Below, in pieces: positions 39,391 through 49,890 of a stretch of 64,000 nucleotides of DNA (its first letter is position 1; every line of letters begins with the position of its first letter). The stretch is taken from positions 1-64,000 of IMG/VR virus record IMGVR_UViG_3300025154_000005; one strand, 5' to 3'. This DNA is from a virus. The notes below the pieces were generated by a model that did not search any database, had not been told where the DNA came from, and was given only the letters and a program-made list of their open reading frames with translations. The position numbers and the translations under genes were made by a program.

Positions 39391-42300
39391 TGGAGTTCAT
39401 AAGAATAAACAATAGGAAGAATTTCCTACTCGAAGAAGTCCCTACAATTAATCCTCACTCACGTAAATATCTGAGTTGGTGGAAGGAACAAACTATGCGT
39501 TGTATTGAGGGATTCTGGTCAATAGATGATGAGAATGTGAAAGTAAATGTAATGTTAGAACATCCAGAATATCCAGATAAATCTTTTGCATGGAGATGGT
39601 TAACGCCAACAGCATATTTCTATTGTAACTATGGAACAATACTTGCTAATCCAATAGGAGCAACTTCCGGAGCTAAGATTCCTATGAGACCATCACTTGA
39701 TGATATTGAATGGGAGTTCGGGTATAACTGGATGGAAGCTAGAGGATTTAGTGGATTTGAAGATGATCCAGATTTCTCATGTAATATACATCTTCTTAAT
39801 AAGGATCTTACAGATAAGGATTTACTAAGAAAATGTGAAAATGAGAATGGAGAAATTATAGACTATCTACAAAAGAATTATTTTAATTCCAGTGGTAAAC
39901 GTAAACAGTTTGTTCCTTGCCGACAATATGTTAGACAATTATTTTCAAAGAATATGGGTCGACCAGTATATGCTAATCCGCCTGAAAACCTTATGATACT
40001 AGCCACCCGCGACGGAGGGAAAGCAATAGCTTGTGATTCAGGTAGTTACGTTTGGACAACTAATGGAAGACTTCAGCTAAAAGATATTAAGGTAAATGAT
40101 AAAATATATGGAGCTGATGGGGAACTTACAAATGTTACAGGAATTTTTCATCAAGATCCTACTAATCTATTTAGAGTTACTTTTATGGATGGTAGATACT
40201 TAGATGTGCATCCAGATCATTTATGGGAAGTTAAAAAATTTGAGAAAAAAGGATTAATTATAGATACAAAAACTATGTATGAAAAATTTATGTATCAAGG
40301 AAATGACAAAGGAGGAAATACATATATTTATTCTGTTAAACAAAATAAACCTATAAATTATCCAGAACAAGATTTACCAATTCATCCATATATTCTAGGA
40401 GCAATGTTAGGAGATGGTACTATGACAACAAATACTCCTAAAATAGCATGTAATGACCTTGATATATTAGATAAATTTAAAGAATTATTACCAGAATATA
40501 AATTTAATTATGATAAACACAGTAATAATAATTATAATATAGTTTGGAAGAAAAGAGCATGTATAAATAATAAAAGTCCTTTTGTTAATGCTTTACGTGA
40601 TAATAATTTAGTGGTAAAGGGAAATAATAAATATATTCCAGATATTTATAAAACATCTTCTGTTGAACAACGATTGGAATTAATAAAAGGATTGATGGAT
40701 ACAGATGGATCTGCAAATAAAGATGGGGCATGTGAATTTACAAATAAGAGTAAAAAATTAATATATGATTTAGCAGAAGTATTCAGAAGTTTAGGGATTA
40801 AATGTCAGATAGGAATTGATAATAGAACAGGATGCGAGGGTAATATAAAAGGACATAAATATATAAGAGGAATATATTATAGATTATATATAAATACAAC
40901 TATTCCTATTTTTCATTTAAAACGTAAATTAGATAAACAAATTAATAAGAAGTATAGATCAGCGCATGACTATACATCAATTATTAATATAGAGAAGTTA
41001 AGGAAAAAAAGGAAAAGTTTATGTATAACTATTGATAATTTAGATCATTGTTTTGTTACGGATGATTATATAGTTACACACAATTCATATTTAACAGCCA
41101 ATCAAGTAATAGCGCATGAATTAATATTTGATGGTATTCGTAGATATAGTCCTGATAATGTTAATAATCCACCATTAGCTGAAATTGTAGTTGGTGCTAG
41201 TATATCAGATAAGTCTAAAGATTTATTGAATAAGGTATCTCTTACAATGAATAATCTTAAAGGCGCGTGGAAGAAAGGTACAAATGAAGAAATTCCTTCA
41301 CCATTCTTTAAACACATGTCTGGTAGTATAACCCCTAATAAAGATTGGGAGCATAAGTATAAAAAGAAAATTGGATCGGATTGGAAAGATATAGGTACCG
41401 GTTCTAAAATTAAGCATAGAATATTTACTACTGAGAATCCTGAGGCTGCAGCCGGAGGTAGACCAGGTACTATTGTAATAGAGGAAGTTGGATTAGTAAG
41501 CAATATTCTTACTATTCACCAATCTAATGATGCCGCGCAAAACAACTCCGGAGAAAAATTTGGTAGTTCGGTATACATTGGTACTGCCGGTAATATGGAA
41601 AAGATTGTTGAAGCCGAAATGATATTCAATGATCCTAAAGGTTATAACTTCTTGGCATTCGAGAATCAAGAAGAGAATGACAGAGGTACGGAGATATGTT
41701 GGTTTATACCAGCTACTCATATGGCTAGGAAGTTTAAAGATGCTAATGGTAATACTATGGTTAAAGAAGCTACTGAACATTTCCTTAAACGTAGAGCTCT
41801 TAAAGAGAAGTCAGCATCTAAACGCGGTCTTGAAGGAGAAATGATGAACTATCCTTTGAAACCATCTGAAATGTTTCTTAATAAAACTAATAATGCTTTT
41901 CCAGTTGCTGATATCAAAGTAAGAATAAGAGATTTAATGAGTACGCTTAATGATGAACTTAAACTTACTCTTAAAGGTAGAATGAATCTTAGTGAAGATG
42001 GTGGAGTTAGCTTTGAGAAATTAAACATAATACCAATTCGCGAATTTCCTCTTAAGAAAGAGGATATTAATATTGAGGGTTGTGTAGAAATATTTGAACT
42101 TCCTATGAAAGATGGTGAAGGTAAAGTTCCATCAGGACTATATATTGCAGCACTTGACCCTGTGGATGATGATGGTAATGATGACAATAGTAGATCATTA
42201 CAATCAACATTTATAATGAATACTCTTACGGATAGAGTGGTTGCCGAATATTCAGGTAGAACTAAGTTTGCTAAAGAATATTATGAACAGGTTAGAAGAA

Positions 42301-42809
42301 TGCTCATATTCTATAATGCTACAATACTTTATGAGAATCAGAAGAAAGGATTCTTTACATACTTCGATAATAAGAATTGTTTATACTTATTGGAAGATAC
42401 TCCACCAGCTCTTAGAGATGTTGATATACAAAAAGGTACTATTATAGGAAATAAAGGTAAAGGTATATATGCAACGGATACTATCAACTATTGGGGTAGA
42501 CAACAACTATTACCTAACTATCTTGAATTACCGGCATACGGTAATAATGATATTATGAATCTTCAAACATTCAAATCTCTTGCAGGACTTAAGGAAATGA
42601 TATATTATAATGGTAAACTTAATACAGATAGAATATCATCATTAGGTTTATTAATGATTCATAGAGAATTAAAACTTAAGTTTAAAACAGATACTAAGAA
42701 GAAGATTCATAAGATAACATCTGATCCTTTCTTTAATAGACATCTAACCAAGGGTATGCGAAAATATGAAGAAGTTAGAAAACAATTAATGGAGAATGAC
42801 CAAACTTAA
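39390..42809 (+). CDS. terL: Terminase large subunit (TerL), intein-containing
   Basis: 1139 aa as encoded, 785 aa after removal of a 354-aa intein (residues 212-565). The ATPase Walker A is split after GGK: ATRDGGK (205-211) joins SYLTANQ after splicing, restoring RDGGKSYL. Walker B is TIVIEEVG. The nuclease domain starts at AALDPVDDDGNDD. TerL docks on the portal, pumps DNA into the prohead and cuts it. Length and layout fit crAss-like TerL proteins. Confidence 0.92.
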   Translation: MEFIRINNRKNFLLEEVPTINPHSRKYLSWWKEQTMRCIEGFWSIDDENVKVNVMLEHPEYPDKSFAWRWLTPTAYFYCNYGTILANPIGATSGAKIPMRPSLDDIEWEFGYNWMEARGFSGFEDDPDFSCNIHLLNKDLTDKDLLRKCENENGEIIDYLQKNYFNSSGKRKQFVPCRQYVRQLFSKNMGRPVYANPPENLMILATRDGGKAIACDSGSYVWTTNGRLQLKDIKVNDKIYGADGELTNVTGIFHQDPTNLFRVTFMDGRYLDVHPDHLWEVKKFEKKGLIIDTKTMYEKFMYQGNDKGGNTYIYSVKQNKPINYPEQDLPIHPYILGAMLGDGTMTTNTPKIACNDLDILDKFKELLPEYKFNYDKHSNNNYNIVWKKRACINNKSPFVNALRDNNLVVKGNNKYIPDIYKTSSVEQRLELIKGLMDTDGSANKDGACEFTNKSKKLIYDLAEVFRSLGIKCQIGIDNRTGCEGNIKGHKYIRGIYYRLYINTTIPIFHLKRKLDKQINKKYRSAHDYTSIINIEKLRKKRKSLCITIDNLDHCFVTDDYIVTHNSYLTANQVIAHELIFDGIRRYSPDNVNNPPLAEIVVGASISDKSKDLLNKVSLTMNNLKGAWKKGTNEEIPSPFFKHMSGSITPNKDWEHKYKKKIGSDWKDIGTGSKIKHRIFTTENPEAAAGGRPGTIVIEEVGLVSNILTIHQSNDAAQNNSGEKFGSSVYIGTAGNMEKIVEAEMIFNDPKGYNFLAFENQEENDRGTEICWFIPATHMARKFKDANGNTMVKEATEHFLKRRALKEKSASKRGLEGEMMNYPLKPSEMFLNKTNNAFPVADIKVRIRDLMSTLNDELKLTLKGRMNLSEDGGVSFEKLNIIPIREFPLKKEDINIEGCVEIFELPMKDGEGKVPSGLYIAALDPVDDDGNDDNSRSLQSTFIMNTLTDRVVAEYSGRTKFAKEYYEQVRRMLIFYNATILYENQKKGFFTYFDNKNCLYLLEDTPPALRDVDIQKGTIIGNKGKGIYATDTINYWGRQQLLPNYLELPAYGNNDIMNLQTFKSLAGLKEMIYYNGKLNTDRISSLGLLMIHRELKLKFKTDTKKKIHKITSDPFFNRHLTKGMRKYEEVRKQLMENDQT
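40023..41084 (+). mobile_element. Intein with LAGLIDADG homing endonuclease, inserted in TerL P-loop
   Basis: Codons 212-565 of TerL. The N-terminal splice block is AIACDSGSYV...TNGRLQLKDIKVNDKIYG, which begins with Ala rather than Cys/Ser if the exteins join as GGK-S. The C-terminal block ends CFVTDDYIVTHN followed by Ser +1, with penultimate His and Asn. Endonuclease motifs are YILGAMLGDGTM and LIKGLMDTDGS. The insertion point at the nucleotide-binding site means only spliced TerL can work. Confidence 0.9.
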
Positions 42810-42878
42810 AGCTATATAGAAATTAAATTTATTAGTTAATAATTAAAATATTACATACTTTTATAAAAATTTTATCAT

Positions 42879-45248
42879 ATGATATTATCAATGAATGCAG
42901 GAGTACCACAGATATTCCCACCTCAAAAGAAATCTGATGCAGAGAAGACTACTAAGTTTTTAAAGTCTTGCGTAGATTCAGGAGTAGAATTAGTTAATTG
43001 GGAACTAAGTTCAGGATTTAGGAAAAGTAAATCTGAAATGGTTCGCTTATATAATATTGTAAATGGAGTGGTAGATGCTGAAGATAAGAAGATGATTACT
43101 AATCCTCTTAACCTACAAGGATATGAATTTCCTGGAACAGCACAGACCTATCCACTTATAACACCATTGTTATCAGTACTTACAGGTGAAGAAAGAAATA
43201 GAGTACATTTCTTTGATGTAAGTGTTGTAAATCATGATGCTATCTCCGAGAAACAAGCATTTCTTAAACAACAGATTGATGGAATAGTTATGCAGGGAAT
43301 ACAAGATACTTCTGCATCACAAGAGGAACTTGAAGCTAAGATTAAGAAGTTTGGAATGTTTGCTAAATTTGAATATCGCGATATGCGAGAACGTATGGCA
43401 CATCAGACTCTTACATACTTAAAGAAACATCTTGATTTAGACTTCCAATTCAGTCGCGGATTTGAAGACCAATTAATTGTTGGTGAACAAATATATGTAA
43501 GTGATATTGTAGGTGGAGAACCTATATGCAGAAAAGGAAATGGACTAAACTTTACATTTGTAAGATCCAATGATTCAGTATATCCTGAAGATTCAGATAT
43601 GATTATAGAAGATGGGTATTTATCCCTCGGTAAAATAATAGATGAATATTATGATGTACTTAAAGATAGCGATATAAAGAAACTTGAAAGTGGTAGTGGA
43701 CTAAATAATAGTTTATCAAATTCAATGTTCTCTCATCAAAATGTACAACCAGATTTTAATCTTGACGACCTAATTGAACAACGTGGTGGACTAGGATTAA
43801 TACTTGGTGCTCCATCTGGAATGGCAAGTTATGGATTATCAGGATCATTTGATCAATATGGACGAATACGCCGTACACGTGTACTATGGAAATCAATGAG
43901 AAAAATTGGATTCTTAACATATGTAGATGAGAATGAAGAAACTCAGAAGATAGTTGTTCCAGAACAGTATGTTCCTAATAAGGAAAGAAATGAAGTTGTA
44001 GAATGGAAATGGATCAATGAATGGTGGGAAGGTACTAGAATTGCAAATGACATTTATGTTAAGATGCAACCAAGACCTATTCAATTTAGAGAGATGGTTA
44101 ATATGGCTAAATGTGGTCCAGGTATTATAGGTATTGTAAATAATATAAATAGTTCTAAAGTAACATCCTTTGTTTCTTCTTTGAAACCAATTCAATATCT
44201 ATATGATGAATTCGTATACAGATTAGAAAGAAACTTTATGACATCTTATGGTGCAATAGCCAGGTTAGACGTATCACAAATTCCTGATGGTTGGGATATG
44301 GACAAATGGTTGTATTATGCAACTACGTTTAAGTGGGCTATACAAGATCCATTTAAAGAAGGTAATGAAGGACAAGCACGTGGTAAACTTGCCGGTACAA
44401 TGAACCAACCTTCCAACGTATTTAATCTTGACCAGGGTAATATGATTCAGCAGAATATTGAGATGTTGAACTACCTTGAGAATAGGGCTAATGATATTGC
44501 GGGTATTACACCTCAACGTAAAGGTTCTACTTCTAGTAGAGAAACTATGGGTGGAATAGAACGTTCAGTTGTACAATCATCCCATCGTACTGAAAAACAT
44601 TTTAGTCTCCACGATCATGTTAAGATGCGCGTATATAAAGCATTACTTGAAACAGCTAAAGTTGCATGGAGAGAAGAGAAATTTAAACGTTCATTCTTGA
44701 TGGATGATTTAACTCAAACTGTACTAGATTTTGATGGACAAGTATTTAATGAAGCTGAATATGGTGTAATGGTTAACAATTCTAAAGAAGATACTAAATT
44801 AAAGAATCTACTTGAAAGTTCAACTAATATTTTATTACAGAATGGAATAAACTTCTCTACAATTCTTGGTATAATGCGTACTGATAACCTTAGTACAATG
44901 CAACGTAAGATTGAACAACTTGAAGAAGAATCTGCACAACGTCAACAAGAACTTGAGCAAGCTACTATTCAACAGAAAGAAGCAGATAGTCAACGAAGAT
45001 TTGAATCTGAGCAAGCTGATAGAGATTTAAAGGATCGTATGAATATTCGAGATAACACAACTAAGATTCTATTAGATAAAGAACCTGATAATACAGCAAA
45101 TGATGCTAAGTCAGCTGCTGATATGCAGAAACATATAGATAAGATGGCATTAGATGAAAAGAAATTATCAGAGTCTATTAGGACAAATAAAGCTAATGAA
45201 CAATTAAAAAAGGAAAGTATTAATAAACCTAGACCAGCTTCAAAGTAA
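42879..45248 (+). CDS. Portal protein
   Basis: 789 aa. Long portal-type protein with the crAss-like N-terminal signature TYPLITPLLSVLTGEE (residues ~87-102) and a Gln/Glu-rich coiled C-terminal tail (EQLEEESAQRQQELEQ). Forms the dodecameric ring at one capsid vertex through which TerL pumps DNA. The Met at codon 5 (42891) is an alternative start. Located directly after TerL, as in other crAss-like phages. Confidence 0.88.
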   Translation: MILSMNAGVPQIFPPQKKSDAEKTTKFLKSCVDSGVELVNWELSSGFRKSKSEMVRLYNIVNGVVDAEDKKMITNPLNLQGYEFPGTAQTYPLITPLLSVLTGEERNRVHFFDVSVVNHDAISEKQAFLKQQIDGIVMQGIQDTSASQEELEAKIKKFGMFAKFEYRDMRERMAHQTLTYLKKHLDLDFQFSRGFEDQLIVGEQIYVSDIVGGEPICRKGNGLNFTFVRSNDSVYPEDSDMIIEDGYLSLGKIIDEYYDVLKDSDIKKLESGSGLNNSLSNSMFSHQNVQPDFNLDDLIEQRGGLGLILGAPSGMASYGLSGSFDQYGRIRRTRVLWKSMRKIGFLTYVDENEETQKIVVPEQYVPNKERNEVVEWKWINEWWEGTRIANDIYVKMQPRPIQFREMVNMAKCGPGIIGIVNNINSSKVTSFVSSLKPIQYLYDEFVYRLERNFMTSYGAIARLDVSQIPDGWDMDKWLYYATTFKWAIQDPFKEGNEGQARGKLAGTMNQPSNVFNLDQGNMIQQNIEMLNYLENRANDIAGITPQRKGSTSSRETMGGIERSVVQSSHRTEKHFSLHDHVKMRVYKALLETAKVAWREEKFKRSFLMDDLTQTVLDFDGQVFNEAEYGVMVNNSKEDTKLKNLLESSTNILLQNGINFSTILGIMRTDNLSTMQRKIEQLEEESAQRQQELEQATIQQKEADSQRRFESEQADRDLKDRMNIRDNTTKILLDKEPDNTANDAKSAADMQKHIDKMALDEKKLSESIRTNKANEQLKKESINKPRPASK

Positions 45249-45286
45249 TATTAAAGCTATACAGGAATTAAAAACTTACCTAATTT

Positions 45287-45318
45287 CTTGGAGTTAATAT
45301 AAAGTAAAATTATTTTTG
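45287..45318 (+). promoter_or_regulatory. Bacteroidetes-type promoter before the scaffold gene
   Basis: CTTG (45287-45290), 20-nt spacer, TATTTTTG (45311-45318). Gives an extra start for scaffold and capsid genes. Confidence 0.65.
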
Positions 45319-45335
45319 AACTAAATTAAATTTTT

Positions 45336-46559
45336 ATGGCAGAGCAAGCTAAGAAACAGGAAACAGCAACATTTGATCAAGATCTAGGAATAACATTAGA
45401 TTTTGGAAACAACGAAGAAATTGAGGATAATCTTATATTTGATAATCCCCCAACGAAAGATACTGATGATTCTGGAGAAGATGATCTATTTAAAACACCA
45501 GAAGGTATAACCAAAGGTGACGATGATATAGATCTAAACGCAGAATTTGAAAAATTATTAAACACTTCAGATACCCCTGAGCAGGTAGTAATTAAACGGG
45601 CAGAAGATAAGAAGGAGTCAGCAAATACAGAAGCTAATAAACAGAAGGAAACTAAAGATGTTTCTGATTCCTTAACTGTTGCTTTTGCTAAGACGCTACT
45701 TGAACTTCAGGGGTTATCTGATTTTAAAGAAGATGAATACAAAGCACTTGTCAAGGAAAAAGGGGAAGCTGCAGCATTCATTGAATTAATGGAAAACGAA
45801 GCTACTAAGAAAGTTGAGAATTACAGAAAGAGTATAGATGAATATGCTCAGGAATATACTCAATTAAGAGAAGTAGGTTTCACTAAAGAAGAAGCATCTA
45901 CTATAGTAGGCAATAAAGAAACTATAAATGCAATATCTGATGAACAACTTAAAGAAGATGAGGAATTGCAAATAGATGTTGTTAGAGAAGTTGGTAAATT
46001 AAAAGGTGAATCTGAAGAAGAAATTGAAGAAAATATTCAACTTCTTAAAGAAACTGATAAATTAGCAACTCGTGCAAAAACTAATCTAGTTCAACTTAAG
46101 AACTATTATGGTAAAGTAGCTGAACAGGAATTAGTTAGAAAAAAAGATGAGGTTAAAGCTAAGGAACAATCACAAGTTGAATTCTTAAAGAGCTTAAAAA
46201 CTGATATTGATTCTACAGAAGAGATATTAAAAGATAAGAAGATTAATCAACCTACTAAAGATAAAATTTATTCAATGCTTACAACTCCCATTAAACAGGA
46301 AGATGGTACAATATTAAATGAAGTTTGGACTAAAAGAAAGGCTGATGTTAAGGCATTTGATAAGAAATTGGCATATTTTATTCATATAGGATTATTTGAT
46401 GGAAAGACAGATTCACTAATAAAGGATTCTAAAACTAAAGCTGCTTCGGAATTACAGAAGTTACTTGATGGTGGAAGAGTTCATACAGCCGGTGATCCAA
46501 TAATACATGATGAAAAGTTAAATGATAGAGTAAGTGCAATGAAAGACTTTTTAGATTAA
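45336..46559 (+). CDS. Scaffold-like head assembly protein
   Basis: 407 aa. Acidic N-terminal third (EEIEDNLIF, SGEDDLFK, DDDIDLN), long charged coiled-coil helices in the middle, and position between portal and major capsid protein. These are typical of internal scaffolding proteins. No sequence family is recognised, so the role is from context and composition. Confidence 0.6.
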   Translation: MAEQAKKQETATFDQDLGITLDFGNNEEIEDNLIFDNPPTKDTDDSGEDDLFKTPEGITKGDDDIDLNAEFEKLLNTSDTPEQVVIKRAEDKKESANTEANKQKETKDVSDSLTVAFAKTLLELQGLSDFKEDEYKALVKEKGEAAAFIELMENEATKKVENYRKSIDEYAQEYTQLREVGFTKEEASTIVGNKETINAISDEQLKEDEELQIDVVREVGKLKGESEEEIEENIQLLKETDKLATRAKTNLVQLKNYYGKVAEQELVRKKDEVKAKEQSQVEFLKSLKTDIDSTEEILKDKKINQPTKDKIYSMLTTPIKQEDGTILNEVWTKRKADVKAFDKKLAYFIHIGLFDGKTDSLIKDSKTKAASELQKLLDGGRVHTAGDPIIHDEKLNDRVSAMKDFLD

Positions 46560-46583
46560 GAAAATTTTTAAATTATATAAAGA

Positions 46584-48077
46584 ATGAAAATAAGTAAATT
46601 ACAAATTGTTGATCCAAAGTATTGGTCAAGTTTACAACGCGAGGATCACTTAGGTGCTATTGGAGCACAACAGCCAGAACTTATCTCTAAGACAATTGAG
46701 AAAGTTTATAAGGCTACATATGGTGGTGAAGATTTTGTGTCGTTTATCAATAAATTTCCTAAGAGATATATTGATGATGATGTTCCTTATCAATGGATGT
46801 TACAAGGTCCAGATGAGAGAAACTTCCCATTAGTAAAAGCAACTAGTGATGCTGCTGGTACTACATCAGTTACATCAGCTGACCGTTTCGGTTTAGGATA
46901 CGGTAAATTCTACTTGTGGTATGCAGAGAGAGCTTTCTCAGCCACATCAGTTATTGTTGGTGAAAACCCAGATAACTTTGCATTACGTTGTGCTACTGAT
47001 CCTATTGAACAAGGTGACTTGTATGGATATGAAGTAGAACTAGTAACAGGTAACTCAGCATTATATGTTCCTTATGAGGATCTTGTTGGTGGTACATTAT
47101 GGTCAGAAGAATATGGTTTGGTTGAACAAACACTTTCTAAAAGAGGTAATGACATTCAAGGAGCATCACATTTCATGATGGAAAATATTCTTTCTCAAAT
47201 TCGTAAAAACTACGAGGTTCCAGGTAATATGTTAATGAAAGGTCGTAACAAACCTATGGCATTTGCATTCATGGACTCTAGTGGTAATTTACATAAGAGA
47301 TGGATTGATATGTTAGGTTGGAACTTTATGATCCAGATGCGTAGAGATATAGCTCGTCTATTACTTTATGGGAAATCTAATCGTAAAGATGATGGTACCT
47401 TTGCAAATAAAGGTGAATCTAAAAATACCATCAGAGCTGGATTTGGTATGTATGAACAACTAGAAGGTTCAAATGAAGGTTATTATAACACATTTGACTT
47501 AGATGCTCTTACAGACTTTGCACTTGATATTTCAGTAGGTAAAGTAACTGAAGATGACAGAACTTTCTTGTTATCAACTGGTGAATACGGAGCTTACGAG
47601 TTCCATAAAGCTGCTGAGAATAAAGCTTCAAGAATTACTTATATCCAAGATAGTAATCGTATTAAAGTTGTTGACGGTAAGATGAAACTTATGGGTGGAC
47701 AATTTGCAGAATACGAAACTGTAAACGGATTGAAATTCAAAGTAATGATTGATCCTATTAAAGACAATCCTGTTCGTAATAAGAAACGCGACAAAAAAGG
47801 CAGATTATTAAGTTCATTAGTATATGAATTACTTGACTTTGGAACATCTAACGGTACTTCCAATATTCAACGTGTTTGTATTAAAGGTGACGAGGAAATC
47901 TATGGTTACAGACCAGGTATGAGAGATCCTTTCAATCCTTATAATAACTTGACTTCTCCACGTATGATCGTGTCTCCAGTAGACGGATATGAGGTATACG
48001 GTATGTTTACAGGCGGAATACAGGTAAACAATCCTTTAAAAACTTTCAAATATATTCCTTCGGAATTATTAGCATAG
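46584..48077 (+). CDS. Major capsid protein (crAss-type HK97 fold)
   Basis: 497 aa. Sequence features of crAss-like capsid proteins: SKLQIVDPKYWSSLQ at the start, PYQWMLQGPDERN near 68-80, FYLWYAERAFS and a C-terminal ending SPRMIVSPVDGYEVYGMFTGG. Length is normal. It assembles into the icosahedral head. A strong terminator follows directly. Confidence 0.92.
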   Translation: MKISKLQIVDPKYWSSLQREDHLGAIGAQQPELISKTIEKVYKATYGGEDFVSFINKFPKRYIDDDVPYQWMLQGPDERNFPLVKATSDAAGTTSVTSADRFGLGYGKFYLWYAERAFSATSVIVGENPDNFALRCATDPIEQGDLYGYEVELVTGNSALYVPYEDLVGGTLWSEEYGLVEQTLSKRGNDIQGASHFMMENILSQIRKNYEVPGNMLMKGRNKPMAFAFMDSSGNLHKRWIDMLGWNFMIQMRRDIARLLLYGKSNRKDDGTFANKGESKNTIRAGFGMYEQLEGSNEGYYNTFDLDALTDFALDISVGKVTEDDRTFLLSTGEYGAYEFHKAAENKASRITYIQDSNRIKVVDGKMKLMGGQFAEYETVNGLKFKVMIDPIKDNPVRNKKRDKKGRLLSSLVYELLDFGTSNGTSNIQRVCIKGDEEIYGYRPGMRDPFNPYNNLTSPRMIVSPVDGYEVYGMFTGGIQVNNPLKTFKYIPSELLA

Positions 48078-48092
48078 TTTCAAAAAAGATTA

Positions 48093-48124
48093 GATAAGGT
48101 ATTGTATTATACCTTATCTTTTCT
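48093..48124 (+). terminator. Rho-independent terminator after the capsid gene
   Basis: Perfect 10-bp stem GATAAGGTAT/ATACCTTATC with a 6-nt loop, then TTTTCTT. Placed 15 bp after the capsid stop. Confidence 0.85.
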
Positions 48125-48132
48125 TATATTTG
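48101..48132 (+). promoter_or_regulatory. Promoter interleaved with the capsid terminator
   Basis: ATTG (48101-48104) lies in the terminator stem-loop, then a 20-nt spacer and TATATTTG (48125-48132). It restarts transcription for the 310-aa gene. Confidence 0.65.
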
Positions 48133-48159
48133 TAAAATTAATTAATTAATAAATAATTT

Positions 48160-49092
48160 ATGACAAGAGAGCAAGCACTGGAAAAAGGAATTCTAGAAAA
48201 CAAAATTGTTAAATTAAAGCCTATTTTAAAGGCGGGTAAGATGATTAAGGACAAAGCACACATTGGATATTTTATGTTTGATGATGCTTTCAAAAATTAT
48301 CCATTACCAAGAGACCCTAAGACCGGTTCATTTAAACCGATTCTTACGACTGAAGAACTTTCATATTTTAATGAAGCATTACAACAAGATTTATCCTTCA
48401 CTAAACGTGTAGATAACTTTTGGGATAAGTATTCTGTTAGGATTAGAAAGACTAAAGATTTATTAGTAAATGGTGTAGTATTTGATATGAGTGATCCTTA
48501 TCAAAATTTAGACTGTAGAATAATGAAATCTTTAAAGATTACAGCTGCTTCATTTGCAGAGAAAGATAATAGTCCAAACTATATGTGGTATCTAGCTGAA
48601 GAAAATGAGGAGCATGTACACGAAGCTAAAGAAATTTCTAAAATTAAAGATGTTTGGTTATTTTTTGGAACTATAATGAATTCTAAGAAGAAACTAATGG
48701 ATATTCTTTCTGTATACAATGCTGAAAAAGCACGTTCAAAAGATATTGATCCAAATGCAACTGTAGAATTCTTTGTGGGAGAAGTAGAGAAGATAGTATC
48801 TACAGATCCTGATTTTATTTTGGAATGTAAAAACAGTCCAATGTATGAATTGAAAGCTATGATTCTCGATGGTGTTAGAGCTGGTGCTATTAACAAATCT
48901 GGAAGAAATAAATATAATATTGTAAGTGACTCTTCAATATATGATTACATGGGAATGACTAAACTTCTATTGAAGTTAAAAGAAGAATCTGATGATGATT
49001 ATATAAGAGTTAAAGAACAGATTGACAAATTCCATAAGGATAAAGAAGTTGGTTCTCTATCTACAAAGAAAACGAATGATGAATCTAAATAA
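48160..49092 (+). CDS. Conserved crAss-like virion-module protein, 310 aa
   Basis: Downstream neighbour of the capsid gene. Soluble alpha/beta; contains HIGYFMFDDAFKNYPLP and DMSDPYQNLDCRIMKSLK. Probably a head-associated protein. No enzyme motif is seen. Confidence 0.55.
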   Translation: MTREQALEKGILENKIVKLKPILKAGKMIKDKAHIGYFMFDDAFKNYPLPRDPKTGSFKPILTTEELSYFNEALQQDLSFTKRVDNFWDKYSVRIRKTKDLLVNGVVFDMSDPYQNLDCRIMKSLKITAASFAEKDNSPNYMWYLAEENEEHVHEAKEISKIKDVWLFFGTIMNSKKKLMDILSVYNAEKARSKDIDPNATVEFFVGEVEKIVSTDPDFILECKNSPMYELKAMILDGVRAGAINKSGRNKYNIVSDSSIYDYMGMTKLLLKLKEESDDDYIRVKEQIDKFHKDKEVGSLSTKKTNDESK

Positions 49093-49103
49093 TACTTAGT
49101 ACT

Positions 49104-49865
49104 ATGACTGCTGTTGAAATGAAATACGAAGCTGAAATACTTTATGAAAGTATTGCTAGTGCTGATGCTCCTGGTTATACTAACAAGGAATGGTCATATT
49201 TATTGACAGCAGGTCAAGAAAAGGTTATTAAAGAAATTATAGACAAAGGTTTGGACAGAGAGGAGAAGTATAAAAAAGCTATCTCCCCTCTATTAACTCC
49301 TGAAAATTTAGCAGGAACAATAACAACTAATGTTTCAAATTTGCCAAATTCCGTAAAAGTACCAATAACAAGTACTTTGACATATCCAGTATTAGGCGTC
49401 ACTATGGAAAGATGTGTTGTGGGAACTGCTGGTAAAATTGTACCTATTAAACCAATTACTCACGATTACTATCTTATCAATATAAGGAATCCTCATAAGA
49501 AACCTAATAAGAAATATGTATACTGGAGACTTGATGAATATGTAGGTGGTGCAAAAGTACATGTACTTATAACTGATATAGCAGATGCTGATGTATTATC
49601 GGCAACAAGTGGAATTACCAGTTATAAATATGTGGCTATAGCTAAGCCTAGACCAATCATTGTACCAGATGCAACTTATACAACAGGCTCTATAGATGGT
49701 GAGAATTTTAGTGCTCATACGGCATCTGCATGGAATTGTATATTAGGTGAAATGGTACACAGATGGATTGTGCAGGAAGCTGTTAATATAGCCTATGCAT
49801 CAGACAGAGATCAGATTGGATACCAAATATCTAATAATGAGAATATTGAAAATATTAAAGAATAG
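49104..49865 (+). CDS. Putative head-tail connector (ring) protein, 253 aa
   Basis: N-terminal helix pair (AEILYESIASADAPGYTNKE, TAGQEKVIKEIIDKG) then a beta domain and a helical end. The same N-terminal style appears in the 62070-62861 protein. Suits a ring protein below the portal. Based on position and pattern only. Confidence 0.5.
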   Translation: MTAVEMKYEAEILYESIASADAPGYTNKEWSYLLTAGQEKVIKEIIDKGLDREEKYKKAISPLLTPENLAGTITTNVSNLPNSVKVPITSTLTYPVLGVTMERCVVGTAGKIVPIKPITHDYYLINIRNPHKKPNKKYVYWRLDEYVGGAKVHVLITDIADADVLSATSGITSYKYVAIAKPRPIIVPDATYTTGSIDGENFSAHTASAWNCILGEMVHRWIVQEAVNIAYASDRDQIGYQISNNENIENIKE

Positions 49866-49890
49866 TATATAAACTTAAAATGAAAAAATT

